Of a DNA stretch of 64,000 bases, positions 43,511-51,637 are shown piece after piece. Each line of letters opens with the position of its first letter. The stretch's first letter is position 1. The position numbers and the translations under genes are program-made. The stretch covers positions 956,501-1,020,500 of the forward strand of contig NZ_JAQGPL010000001.1 of the NCBI RefSeq assembly GCF_028826105.1, given 5' to 3'. The DNA comes from Paenibacillus humicola. Its GTDB lineage: Bacteria > Bacillota > Bacilli > Paenibacillales > Paenibacillaceae. The notes below the pieces were generated by a model. It was not told the DNA's origin and searched no databases. It was given only the letters and a program-made list of their open reading frames with translations.

Positions 43511-45091
43511 GTGGGAGCTGTGTTTGGCTTTGGATATCGCAAGCAGCCGTCCGGAGGCGGTTCTTCGGGAACTGCGGGTGCCCTGCCGGCTAAGATTACG
43601 ATCGACGCGCAAATCAAGGATAACCTGGATTACGTCCGGGCGATCGTCGGCGAGAGCCCCGACATTACGATCCGCGAATTCGAATACGGACGGTCCGGCA
43701 AGAAGATCGCCGTTGTGTATGCCGACGGCATTTCCGATAAAAAAATCGTTAACGAATTCATCTTGAAACCGCTGGCGATCACCAACAAGCAGGATGATCT
43801 GGACAAGATGAAGCCGGGAGAGGATCTCTTCGATTACATCAAAACGAACGGCACGGCCGTCGGCGAAATCGAGGTTCAGGCGAAATGGAACAAAACGATT
43901 CTGTCCATTCTGTCGGGGGATACCGTCATTTTTGTGGACGGCTGCGAGAAGGCCATGATTTGCGGCTCCAGGGGCGGCAAAGTGAGAGCGATTTCCGAAG
44001 CGAACTCCCAGGTGGTCATTCGCGGATCGAAGGAAGGCTTTACGGAAACGCTCGGCACGAACATCGCGCAGGTCCGCCGCAGAATCCGCAGCTCGAACCT
44101 TTGGCTCGAGACGATGCAGATCGGCAAAGTTACGCACACAGACGTCGCCATTATGTATATCAATGGGCTGGCGAAGGATGAAGTGGTCCAGGAAGTCATC
44201 AGCCGGCTGAAAAAAATCGAGACCGACTCAATTCTCGAATCCGGTTATATCGAGCAGCTCATCCAGGACAGCACGTACACGCCTTTTCCGATCATGTACA
44301 ACTCCGAACGGCCGGACACGGTCGCGGGCAACCTGCTGGAGGGACGGATCGCGATTTTTGTGGACGGCACGCCGTTCGTGCTGGTCGCTCCGGCTTCGTT
44401 TGTCATGTTTTTTCAAGCGGCGGAGGATTATTATCAAAATTACCAGGCCGCCTCGCTCATACGCCTGCTCCGCTACGGCGCGTACCTCATTTCGCTGTTT
44501 GCGCCTTCGATCTATATCGCCGCCATTACCTTTCACCAGGAAATGATTCCGACGCAGCTCGTGATCAGCCTGGCGGCCCAGCGGACGAACGTCCCGTTTC
44601 CGGCCTTTATCGAAGCGGCCATAATGGAAATTTCCTTTGAAATTTTACGGGAAGCCGGCCTCCGGATGCCGCGCGCGATCGGCCAGGCGGTTTCGATCGT
44701 CGGCGCGCTTGTGCTCGGCCAGGCTGCCGTCGAAGCGGGGCTGATCTCCTCCGCTATGGTCATCGTGGTCGCCATTACGGGCATTTCGAGCTTTGCGACG
44801 GCGTCGTACGATTTGGCCTTGTCGGCCCGGATCATCCGTTTCGCCCTCATGGTCGCTTCGGCCTTTCTTGGCTTCTACGGCGTTGCGATTCTGAGCATTA
44901 TCATCCTTGCCCATCTGTGCGCGCTGCGTTCCTTCGGAGTGCCGTATCTCGCGCCTATAACGCCGTTCAAGCTGAACGACCAGAAGGACGTGCTCGTCCG
45001 GCTCCCGTGGCGAAAGCTGCTGTCACGGCCCGATATTGCAAACAGCGAAAATCAGGTCCGGCAGGAGCCTTCCGGAAAGGAACCGCAATGA
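43511..45091 (+). CDS. Spore germination protein, GerA family A subunit
   Basis: 526 residues. A large N-terminal hydrophilic domain (about 25-295) contains REFEYGRSGKKIAVVYADG and ESGYIEQLIQDSTYTPFPIM; four or five spans follow, with LRYGAYLISLFAPSIYIA, PFPAFIEAAIMEISFEILREAG and VSIVGALVLGQAAVEAG. In the spore inner membrane it forms the core of a germinant receptor with the B and C subunits encoded next. GTG 43511 is the likely start. The last codon overlaps the C-subunit start (ATGA). Confidence 0.93.
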   Translation: MGAVFGFGYRKQPSGGGSSGTAGALPAKITIDAQIKDNLDYVRAIVGESPDITIREFEYGRSGKKIAVVYADGISDKKIVNEFILKPLAITNKQDDLDKMKPGEDLFDYIKTNGTAVGEIEVQAKWNKTILSILSGDTVIFVDGCEKAMICGSRGGKVRAISEANSQVVIRGSKEGFTETLGTNIAQVRRRIRSSNLWLETMQIGKVTHTDVAIMYINGLAKDEVVQEVISRLKKIETDSILESGYIEQLIQDSTYTPFPIMYNSERPDTVAGNLLEGRIAIFVDGTPFVLVAPASFVMFFQAAEDYYQNYQAASLIRLLRYGAYLISLFAPSIYIAAITFHQEMIPTQLVISLAAQRTNVPFPAFIEAAIMEISFEILREAGLRMPRAIGQAVSIVGALVLGQAAVEAGLISSAMVIVVAITGISSFATASYDLALSARIIRFALMVASAFLGFYGVAILSIIILAHLCALRSFGVPYLAPITPFKLNDQKDVLVRLPWRKLLSRPDIANSENQVRQEPSGKEPQ

Positions 45092-46263
45092 AGCGGCTGG
45101 TGAAGGTGATCGGCATCATCGCCCTGCTCAGTTTGACGCTTCCGGTTTCGGGCTGCTGGAACGGCAGGGAGCTGAACGATTTGGCGATCGTAACCGGTAT
45201 GGGCATCGACTGGCTGCCTCAATCGAAGCAGTACCGGCTCTCCTTTCAAGTCGTGAATCCGAGAAGCGTCTCGACAGGGGTCAACGGCGGCGGCGGAACC
45301 GGAGACAAGCCGATCGTCGTCTACTCGGAAAACGGCGATACGTTGTTCGGCTCGCTTCGCAAAACGTCCCGGAAGGTGTCCCGGCAGCTGTTTTTTTCTC
45401 ACACCCAGCTGCTCGTGGTCGGGGAAGATATGGCCAGGCAGGGGATCGAAAAGCTGTTCGATTTTTTCGACCGGGCGCACGAATTCCGGCTGAACACGCC
45501 GGTCATCGTTGCCGAGGGCACAACCGCGGAAAACGTACTGGAGCGAGTAACTCCGCTGGAGAAGGTTACCGCGGATGGATTGGCGAAGCGCCTCCGGGTC
45601 ACGAAGTCGGTATGGGCGCATAACGTCACGATGCAGGTCCGGGAGGTCGTCTCGGCGCTGAGCGGATTGGGGGATTTCGCTCTGAGCGGCATCCGGATCG
45701 AACAAAAGGGCACCTTGAAATTCGACCGGATCGCCATTTTTGAAAAGGGTAAAATGATCGGCTGGTTAAAAGGGGACGCCGCGGTCGGCATCCTGCAGAT
45801 CCGAAATCAGATCAGAAGCACGATTGTCGAACTGGACTGCCCGGTTCAATCGAACAACGATAAAATCGCCGTCGAGCTGGTCAATTCCAAGGCGGGCATC
45901 AAACTGGAGATGAGAAACGGCAGCCCGTTTTTCCATCTTTTGGTTGAGGAGGCGGGGAATATCACCGAGGTCCATTGTGCGATGGATTTGAACAATAAAG
46001 AGGCGATGACGAAGCTTCAGGGGCAGTGGGCGAAAATAACGAAAGCGACCATCGTGAGAACCGTGAAAGCCACCCAGCAGAAAAAAAGCGATGTGCTCGG
46101 CTTCGGGGATGCGGTCAAACGCTCCTATCCGAAGCAGTGGAAGAAGATGAAAACGAACTGGGACGAGCGGTATGCCGGCGTTCAGTTCGATGTCCGGGTA
46201 GAGGCCTATCTCCGGCTGACCGGGATGACAGGCAAGACGTATATCGCGGACAGGGAGAAATAA
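45088..46263 (+). CDS. Ger(x)C family germination lipoprotein
   Basis: 391 residues from ATG 45088, overlapping the A-subunit TGA. Signal peptide with lipobox TLPVSG|C, then WNGRELNDLAIVTGMGID, the family hallmark right after the lipid-modified Cys. The middle has RKVSRQLFFSHTQLLVVGE and the C-terminal domain ends with RVEAYLRLTGMTG. C subunit of the germinant receptor on the outer face of the spore inner membrane. Confidence 0.93.
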   Translation: MKRLVKVIGIIALLSLTLPVSGCWNGRELNDLAIVTGMGIDWLPQSKQYRLSFQVVNPRSVSTGVNGGGGTGDKPIVVYSENGDTLFGSLRKTSRKVSRQLFFSHTQLLVVGEDMARQGIEKLFDFFDRAHEFRLNTPVIVAEGTTAENVLERVTPLEKVTADGLAKRLRVTKSVWAHNVTMQVREVVSALSGLGDFALSGIRIEQKGTLKFDRIAIFEKGKMIGWLKGDAAVGILQIRNQIRSTIVELDCPVQSNNDKIAVELVNSKAGIKLEMRNGSPFFHLLVEEAGNITEVHCAMDLNNKEAMTKLQGQWAKITKATIVRTVKATQQKKSDVLGFGDAVKRSYPKQWKKMKTNWDERYAGVQFDVRVEAYLRLTGMTGKTYIADREK

Positions 46264-46270
46264 ACGCTCC

Positions 46271-46492
46271 TCATTTCCTCCCTTTTTTGGCCGATCGGCG
46301 GCCAAGGCCCGGGAGAAACCGGACGAACGGCACGGCAATCAGCGCGATCAGGAACAGGGCTTCCCCCTTCCTCAGCACATGAAACGTATTGATCAGCGTG
46401 AGCACCGCCTGGTGAAGCGACCTGCCGGACACGACGTCCACGGCCGCGAGAAACGACAGCTCGAGCGCAAAGATCAGCAGATAGATCAGCAC
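46271..46492 (-). CDS. Possible small antisense membrane protein within the germination operon
   Basis: 73 residues, GTG start at 46492, only a weak RBS. Two hydrophobic helices (residues 2-20 and about 45-60) and a strongly basic end, RRSAKKGRK, as in small two-span membrane proteins. It occupies most of the 329-bp gap between the C and B subunit genes, on the opposite strand. The composition is unlike the arginine-rich shadows elsewhere in this window, which is the main argument for it. Function unknown. Confidence 0.4.
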   Translation of the reverse strand: MLIYLLIFALELSFLAAVDVVSGRSLHQAVLTLINTFHVLRKGEALFLIALIAVPFVRFLPGLGRRSAKKGRK

Positions 46493-46592
46493 GATTTTAA
46501 TCGGAAATCACCCGGCTCTTTGAATGGATGTTCTATCAGGATTTCCGCATTCACAGGCAGCTAAACGTACGGGAGACGAAGGAGGCGAAAGC

Positions 46593-47708
46593 ATGTCGGC
46601 GGACAAACAAACCATCAACGGAGTTCAGCTTTTTTCCATGATGATGCTGTTTATATTCGGCACCGCGCTGGTCATCCCCGTCGGTTTCCAGTCGGGTCAG
46701 GAGGTGTGGCTGTCGATCCTGCTCGCCCTTCCCGCCGGGCTGCTGCTGTTTCTGGTTTTCGTTTACCTGTACCGTGCCTACCCCCGGCTTATCCTGAGCG
46801 GCTACCTCCGCAAAATACTCGGGGCGCCGATCGGGCTTCCGCTTGCCGTCCTATACGCGATCTATTTCATGTATGTGTCGGCCCGCAATTTGCGGGAAGC
46901 CGGCGATTTGCTCATTACATCAGCCTATGATGTCACGCCGAACTTCGTCATCCAGACCGTCATGATTCTCGCCGTCATCTACGTGCTGCGGAAAGGGCTG
47001 GAGGTCTTTTACCGGCTGGGCCAAGTCTATTTCTTCATCATCGTCTCGATCGGAGTGATCGGCAATATGCTGTTTATTTTCTCCGGTCTGATCGATCTGA
47101 AAAATTTGCTTCCGCTTACCGGAGAGGGGGGCTGGAAGCAGACGCTGTCGTCGGCGTACCCGTCGATATTCATGTTTCCGTTCGGCGAGACGGTCTGCTT
47201 TATGACCGTTTTTACGCATTTGAAAGCGAAAAATGAAGCCCGCAATTACGGCCTTACGGCGATGCTCCTCAGCGGCATTGCCCTCAGCCTGACGCATGCG
47301 ATGGAAATATCGGTGCTCGGTCCCGATATTTATTCGCGGTCGATTTTTCCGCTGCTCTCGGCTCTGCGCCTCGTCAATATCATGAATTTCATTCAGCGGA
47401 TGGACGCGCTCGTCATTCTTGCGCTCATTATCGGCGTATTCTTTAAAATGACCATGTACGCTTACGCATCGATGGCGCTGGCGGCGGACGTGTTTAACGT
47501 GAAGGAGGTGAACAAGCTCGCATATCCCGTATCCATCGTCATTCTGTTCGCGTCCATGATGTCGGCCTGGAGCTTTCCCGAGCATAATGAGGAAGGGCTG
47601 ACCGACGTTAAACTGTTAAAGCCGATCTTCTGCCTGATGATTCCTTGTGTCCTGATGATTGTTCACGTGCTGCGTAAACGGCTGTCCAAGGCGCGGGCCC
47701 GGGCTTGA
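46593..47708 (+). CDS. Spore germination permease, GerB family B subunit
   Basis: 371 residues from ATG 46593 (AAGGAGG upstream). An endospore-germination permease of the APC superfamily with ten predicted spans; family segments FSMMMLFIFGTALVIPVG, YAIYFMYVSARNLREAGDLL and FPFGETVCFMTVF. It binds the germinant (an amino acid in studied homologues). Third gene of the receptor set, in A-C-B order, separated from gerC by the antisense ORF. Confidence 0.93.
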   Translation: MSADKQTINGVQLFSMMMLFIFGTALVIPVGFQSGQEVWLSILLALPAGLLLFLVFVYLYRAYPRLILSGYLRKILGAPIGLPLAVLYAIYFMYVSARNLREAGDLLITSAYDVTPNFVIQTVMILAVIYVLRKGLEVFYRLGQVYFFIIVSIGVIGNMLFIFSGLIDLKNLLPLTGEGGWKQTLSSAYPSIFMFPFGETVCFMTVFTHLKAKNEARNYGLTAMLLSGIALSLTHAMEISVLGPDIYSRSIFPLLSALRLVNIMNFIQRMDALVILALIIGVFFKMTMYAYASMALAADVFNVKEVNKLAYPVSIVILFASMMSAWSFPEHNEEGLTDVKLLKPIFCLMIPCVLMIVHVLRKRLSKARARA

Positions 47709-47730
47709 GCGGGGCCAGGCGATATTTTGC

Positions 47731-47787
47731 TTGACATAAGTAACCATTGGTTATATTATAACCACAGGTTAGTAACCATTGGTTACA
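47731..47787 (+). promoter_or_regulatory. Promoter with three AACC-N3-GGTT operators
   Basis: TTGACA (47731-47736), 17-bp spacer and TATTAT (47754-47759). AACC-ATT-GGTT lies in the spacer (47742-47752), AACC-ACA-GGTT begins near 47760, and a second AACC-ATT-GGTT is at 47774-47784, downstream of the -10. A tandem-operator repressor site of the TetR type is the natural reading. The same arrangement occurs at 56869-56930. Confidence 0.8.
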
Positions 47788-47804
47788 AAGATGGAGACGG
47801 AAGG

Positions 47805-47915
47805 ATGATTTGGGTGAGCTTTGTGGTGTTTATGCTGTTGTTTACAATCGGCTGCGGCGTGCTCGATGCGAAAATCGGGGGCCGCGAGCGGAGCAAAAGG
47901 AGAGAGGTGAGCTGA
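47805..47915 (+). CDS. 36-residue single-span membrane protein
   Basis: MIWVSFVVFMLLFTIGCGVL is a membrane helix, followed by a basic tail with KIGGRERSKRREVS. ATG 47805 lies eight bases after GGAG (47793-47796). The stop codon abuts the ATG of the next gene (47916), and the next RBS, GAGAGGTGAG, lies inside this ORF, so the two form a tight operon under the operator-bearing promoter. Function unknown. Confidence 0.65.
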   Translation: MIWVSFVVFMLLFTIGCGVLDAKIGGRERSKRREVS

Positions 47916-48503
47916 ATGTTTGCGGGACATTTCGGGTTGGCCGCGGCCGTGAAGGCGAAGGAGAAGGACGTGCCGGTATGGGCGCTGATGCTGGGAACGC
48001 AGCTGCTTGACGTCATTTTCGTGCCCCTCTACCTGTCGGGCGTCGAAACGATCGTGCCGGTCGGAGGAATGGGTTACGGAAGCGGGCTGATCCATGCCGA
48101 TTACTCCCATTCGCTAGTTGGGGCCGCAATCATCTCACTTATTTACGGATATATCGGACGGCGCGCATGGGGCAAGAGGGCGGGAACGGTGCTCGGTCTC
48201 GTTACCTTCAGCCACTGGCTGCTCGACCTGATCGTGCATCGGCCGGACCTGCCGATCCTGCCGGGCAATCTCGGTTCCCTTCCGCTGCTCGGCTTCGGCT
48301 TATGGCGCCATCCGGCCGTAAGTGCCTGGCTGGAAGGAATCATGATCGCGGCCGGCTTTCTGCTCTATTTCCGTTCCGCTCTTGCACGTTCAAGGAACGC
48401 GCGCTCCGGAGCGGGCGGGAAGAGCAAAAAGTGGGCCTATATCTCCTCCGCCGCGATGGGCGTCCTGCTGCTGTCGTCGCTCCTGACCGATACGATGGGC
48501 TAA
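47916..48503 (+). CDS. Integral membrane protein, YdjM-like putative metal-dependent hydrolase
   Basis: 195 residues, five or six spans. The opening MFAGHFGLAAAVKAKEKD, with HADYSHSLVGA near residue 57 and FSHWLLDLIVHRPDLP near 95, gives regularly placed His and Asp residues in membrane-embedded segments, as in LexA-regulated YdjM-type membrane hydrolases. The substrate is unknown and the assignment is by motif resemblance. Directly coupled to the 36-residue ORF and controlled by the AACC-N3-GGTT promoter. Confidence 0.65.
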   Translation: MFAGHFGLAAAVKAKEKDVPVWALMLGTQLLDVIFVPLYLSGVETIVPVGGMGYGSGLIHADYSHSLVGAAIISLIYGYIGRRAWGKRAGTVLGLVTFSHWLLDLIVHRPDLPILPGNLGSLPLLGFGLWRHPAVSAWLEGIMIAAGFLLYFRSALARSRNARSGAGGKSKKWAYISSAAMGVLLLSSLLTDTMG

Positions 48504-48536
48504 AATCGAAGCCGTTCCCCGAGCGTTTGCGCATGC

Positions 48537-48650
48537 GGACGTTATGGGAGCGGCTTTTTGCTGGCGTACGCGGCATATGCCGGACGTTGCGGGAGCGGCT
48601 TTTTGCCGGCGTACGCGGCATATGCCGGACGTTGACGGAGAGCGGCTTTT
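48537..48650. repeat. 45-bp tandem repeat, about 2.5 copies
   Basis: Units at 48537-48581 and 48582-48626 differ at only three or so positions, with a partial third to about 48650. Each contains GGGAGCGGCTTTTTGC and GCGTACGCGGCATATGCC. The dyads GCATATGC and GTACGC...GCGTAC-like arms allow small hairpins. It lies between two convergent genes; the 45-bp period would keep frame, but no credible ORF uses it. Confidence 0.85.
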
Positions 48651-48691
48651 CAGCTCACGGCCAAGAGGGGCGCCGCCAAGCCCGGACCGGT

Positions 48692-48958
48692 TCACGGCCG
48701 CCGCTGCTGCTTGACGGCATACTCCCGGACCATGTCTTCCGTGACGAAGACGCGGGTCGGCGATATGCCCTGTTTGGCATGCTCGTTGATGGCCGCCGTC
48801 GCGGCATTGATTTCGTCGACGCCAAACGGTTCTCCGGCGGCGCAGCGGGCAAGCGCCCGTTCGATCGCCTGCTCCCTCAGCTCGTCCAGCTCCATAAACC
48901 GGACCAGATGCCGGTGCTGGGCGGTGACGTGCTTCGTAATCGCTTCATGCGCGGACAT
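48692..48958 (-). CDS. ypbS: DUF2533 family protein (YpbS-like)
   Basis: 88 residues from ATG 48958, eight bases after GGAGGGAG. MSAHEAITKHVTAQHRHLV, DELREQAIERALARC and ISPTRVFVTEDMVREY match the YpbS/DUF2533 family of bacilli. All helical, soluble, function unknown. A TGC-TATAAT extended -10 lies 33 bp upstream. Confidence 0.85.
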   Translation of the reverse strand: MSAHEAITKHVTAQHRHLVRFMELDELREQAIERALARCAAGEPFGVDEINAATAAINEHAKQGISPTRVFVTEDMVREYAVKQQRRP

Positions 48959-48990
48959 GCTGTGCACTCCCTCCGTAAGGTTTACCGCTC

Positions 48991-48999
48991 ATTATAGCA
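48991..48999 (-). promoter_or_regulatory. Extended -10 promoter of ypbS
   Basis: On the minus strand TGC directly precedes TATAAT (plus coordinates 48991-48996 for the hexamer), in an otherwise GC-rich region, 33 bp before the start codon. No good -35 is visible, as expected for an extended -10. Confidence 0.55.
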
Positions 49000-49072
49000 T
49001 AGGGCGGCACGGCACGCTCGCCGGAAACGATTTTGCCCGCGTGCCCCCATAAAATACCAGCCCTTCGCGAAA

Positions 49073-49093
49073 GGTATCGTTGAGAACGTTACC
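49073..49093 (+). promoter_or_regulatory. Palindrome upstream of the secreted Ig-domain gene
   Basis: GGTAtCGTT-GAG-AACGtTACC: 9-bp arms with one mismatch and a 3-bp centre, 29 bp before the start codon at 49122 and just upstream of the RBS. A repressor site is possible. Confidence 0.45.
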
Positions 49094-49121
49094 AAATTTT
49101 GCGAACAGGGAGAGGTTGAAA

Positions 49122-50552
49122 ATGTGGAAACGGGTAGCGGTGCTGGCCTTCGCGGCCATGATGCTGGCCGGCGGCACGGCGATGGCGCACGGCGGCGGAA
49201 ACGGGCACGGCAAAAGCGGCGAGCATCACGGGCACGGCAAAAAGAAAGAAATGACCGCCTGCGTACCTCCGGGACTTAAAAATGCGCTTGCGCATGTAAA
49301 AAACGAGAAGGCGCGGGCGGCGATCAAGCAGGCGCTCGCGAAGCGGATGTCTGCATGCGGGGAGAAGGGGACGAAGCCCTCTCCGCGGCTGACGGATACG
49401 CAGCGCGTGACAGCCGACGCCGCGGCGCTGCAAATCCGGTACAGCGGCAGCGATACGGCCTCCTCCGTAACCGGACCGGTCGCGCTGCCGGTCCGCGGGA
49501 AGAACGGCTCGGCGATCGCGTGGAGCTCGAACCGGCCGGACCTGATTTCCGCTTCCGGCGCGGTCCATCGGCCGCAAGGTTCAGACGCGGCGGTCGTGCT
49601 GACCGCGAAGCTGCACTACAACCGGGCGACGTCGTCGAGAACCTTCACCCTTACGGTGAAAGCGGCGCCGGCGGCGATGACGGACCAGCAGCGGGTAAAC
49701 GCCGACGCTGCGGCACTTCAGCTGTGGTTTAACGGCTCGGATACTTCCGCAAGTGTGACGCAGCCGCTGAAGGCGCTGCCGCTGAAGGGGAAGAACGGCT
49801 CGACGATTTACTGGTATTCCTCCGCGCCGGCGGTCGTGTCGAACGACGGGCGGACGGTAAACCGGCCGGCTTACGGCAGCGGCGACCAGAACGTCGTGCT
49901 GACGGCGGTCGTCAGCTATCAGACCGCTTCGCAGTCGAAGACGTTCACGATCACCGTCAAGGCGCAAATGAGCGATGCGCAGCGGGTGGCCGCGGATAAA
50001 GCCGCGCTCGCCATCGATTTCGGCGGCTCGGATACGAGCTCCCGCGTGACGCGGCCCTTCGATGCACTGCCTTCAGCCGGCCCGAACGGCTCGGCAATCG
50101 TGTGGACGTCCAGCGCGCCGTCCGTGATTTCGAATGACGGCAAGACGGTCAATCGCCCCGCGGCGGGCGCCGGCGATATCAACGTCGTGGTGACCGCCTA
50201 CTTGACCAACGGCACGGCGGCGGATGTGAAGGTATTCGTGCTGACCGTCAAGCAGCAGTTCACCGCCGCCGAGAAGCTGGCCGCCGACAAAGCGGACCTG
50301 GCCGTCCGGTACGCCTCGGGCGATTCCGCGGCGAGCGTAACGAAGTCGGTTGCGCTGCCGACGACGGGCTACTACGGCAGTACCATCGTCTGGTATTCCA
50401 GCGCGCCTTCGATTATCGCCGACGACGGACGGCTGCTCAGCCGGCCGGCCCGCGGGCAGCAGGCTTCCGTTGTGACTCTGCTTGCTTATATCAAGAACGG
50501 CGGCCTAGAGGACGTGAAGACGTTCACGCTGACCGTGAAGCCGCTCCCGTAA
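49122..50552 (+). CDS. Secreted protein with four atrophied Ig-like (aBig) repeats
   Basis: 476 residues from ATG 49122 (GGGAGAGG upstream). A signal peptide (cleavage about ATAMA|HGG) is followed by a His/Gly-rich segment that could bind metal, a 40-residue helical region with two Cys (TACVPP and SACGE), and four repeats of about 95 residues (from about 90, 187, 283 and 379). Each repeat starts Q/K-R/L-V/A-x-A-D-A-A and carries G-x-NGS-x-I-x-W-x-SS-x-P and a final TFTLTVK. These match atrophied bacterial Ig domains, often found in surface glycan-related proteins. No anchor or SLH domain is present. Confidence 0.82.
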   Translation: MWKRVAVLAFAAMMLAGGTAMAHGGGNGHGKSGEHHGHGKKKEMTACVPPGLKNALAHVKNEKARAAIKQALAKRMSACGEKGTKPSPRLTDTQRVTADAAALQIRYSGSDTASSVTGPVALPVRGKNGSAIAWSSNRPDLISASGAVHRPQGSDAAVVLTAKLHYNRATSSRTFTLTVKAAPAAMTDQQRVNADAAALQLWFNGSDTSASVTQPLKALPLKGKNGSTIYWYSSAPAVVSNDGRTVNRPAYGSGDQNVVLTAVVSYQTASQSKTFTITVKAQMSDAQRVAADKAALAIDFGGSDTSSRVTRPFDALPSAGPNGSAIVWTSSAPSVISNDGKTVNRPAAGAGDINVVVTAYLTNGTAADVKVFVLTVKQQFTAAEKLAADKADLAVRYASGDSAASVTKSVALPTTGYYGSTIVWYSSAPSIIADDGRLLSRPARGQQASVVTLLAYIKNGGLEDVKTFTLTVKPLP

Positions 50553-50571
50553 GGCTTCCTCATGACAAACG

Positions 50572-50616
50572 AAAGGCCCTCGCCGACTGTCATTGGTCGA
50601 TGAGGGCCTTTTTTAA
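50572..50616. terminator. Terminator between the Ig-domain and HAD genes
   Basis: AAAGGCCCTC pairs with GAGGGCCTTT over a 20-nt partly paired loop, then T6 on the plus strand and T-rich sequence on the minus strand; probably bidirectional. Confidence 0.82.
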
Positions 50617-50675
50617 CTTCCCGAAGAAACAAACCTGTTCCACCGTCAAAGGGCGGTGCCGGCCGTTTCTTCCTC

Positions 50676-51491
50676 TCATTTATCCAGCACGATTTCCTTG
50701 TTCAGCACGAATTTCTCGATGACCCGGCGCACGCCTTCCTCGTTGTTCGACACCGTCACGTAATCGGCAATCTCCTTGAGCCGCGGCAGCGCATTGCCCA
50801 TCGCCACGCCGAGTCCGGCTACCTCGATCATCTCATGATCGTTCCAGGAATCGCCGATTGCGATTACCTCGTCCAGGCTGCAGCCGATATGCTGCGCCAT
50901 GAACGCGATCGCATGCCCCTTCGTGCCTTCCTTATGCATGAATTCCAAATAATGCGGCTTCGATTTCGTAATATGCACCCGGTCGCCAAACAATCCGCCC
51001 AGCTCAGTCTTCAGTTCGTCCAAGACGGCTGGCTCGTCGATGATGAGCATTTTCGTCGACGGACGGCCGATCAGCTTGCCGAGGTCCGGCTCGACGACGA
51101 ACGGGATTTTGGACAGGCCCGCGTAGTCCCGCGATTTCTCGTTATCTTCGGCGACGTACAGCACATCGTCGATATAGAGCTGCAGGTGCAGCCCCCGCTC
51201 CCGGCAAAACGCCAGCAGCTCCTCCGCGACGTCCTGCGGCACCTTCCGCTCGTAAAGCACCTGCTCATCCATGAGCGTCTTCACAAGCGAGCCTTGGTAC
51301 GTAATAATCGGCACGTTCAGCTCGGTCTGCATCGCGATTTTTTTCGCGGAGGGGAACATGCGGCCGGTGGCCAGCGTGACGAACACGCCGCTTGCCACCG
51401 CTTCGGCGAGCGCCGCCTTCGTGCCGGGCGTCACGACGAGGTCGTCCGTCAGCAGCGTATCGTCGATGTCGATCGCAATCATTTTGTACAT
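50676..51491 (-). CDS. Cof-type HAD-superfamily phosphatase
   Basis: 271 residues from ATG 51491 (GGAG eight bases upstream; a longer open frame is unsupported). HAD motifs: DIDDTLLTDD (nucleophile and acid Asp), TGRMF, Lys in EFMHKEGTKGHAI, and AIGDSWNDHEM. The C2B cap of the Cof family lies between about residues 85 and 190. Such enzymes dephosphorylate sugar phosphates, FMN or other small phosphate esters; specificity cannot be read from sequence. Confidence 0.93.
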   Translation of the reverse strand: MYKMIAIDIDDTLLTDDLVVTPGTKAALAEAVASGVFVTLATGRMFPSAKKIAMQTELNVPIITYQGSLVKTLMDEQVLYERKVPQDVAEELLAFCRERGLHLQLYIDDVLYVAEDNEKSRDYAGLSKIPFVVEPDLGKLIGRPSTKMLIIDEPAVLDELKTELGGLFGDRVHITKSKPHYLEFMHKEGTKGHAIAFMAQHIGCSLDEVIAIGDSWNDHEMIEVAGLGVAMGNALPRLKEIADYVTVSNNEEGVRRVIEKFVLNKEIVLDK

Positions 51492-51637
51492 ATCGGTTTC
51501 TCCTGCTCCTTTAAGTTCGTGCATTTTCATTGATTGTATCGGAATTTGCGGGGACCGACAACCCTCTCGCTTGCGGGACGGGCCGTAAATGCGATAAAGT
51601 GAGGAGACGAGCTGATGCGAAAAGAGGTGGACCGGCC

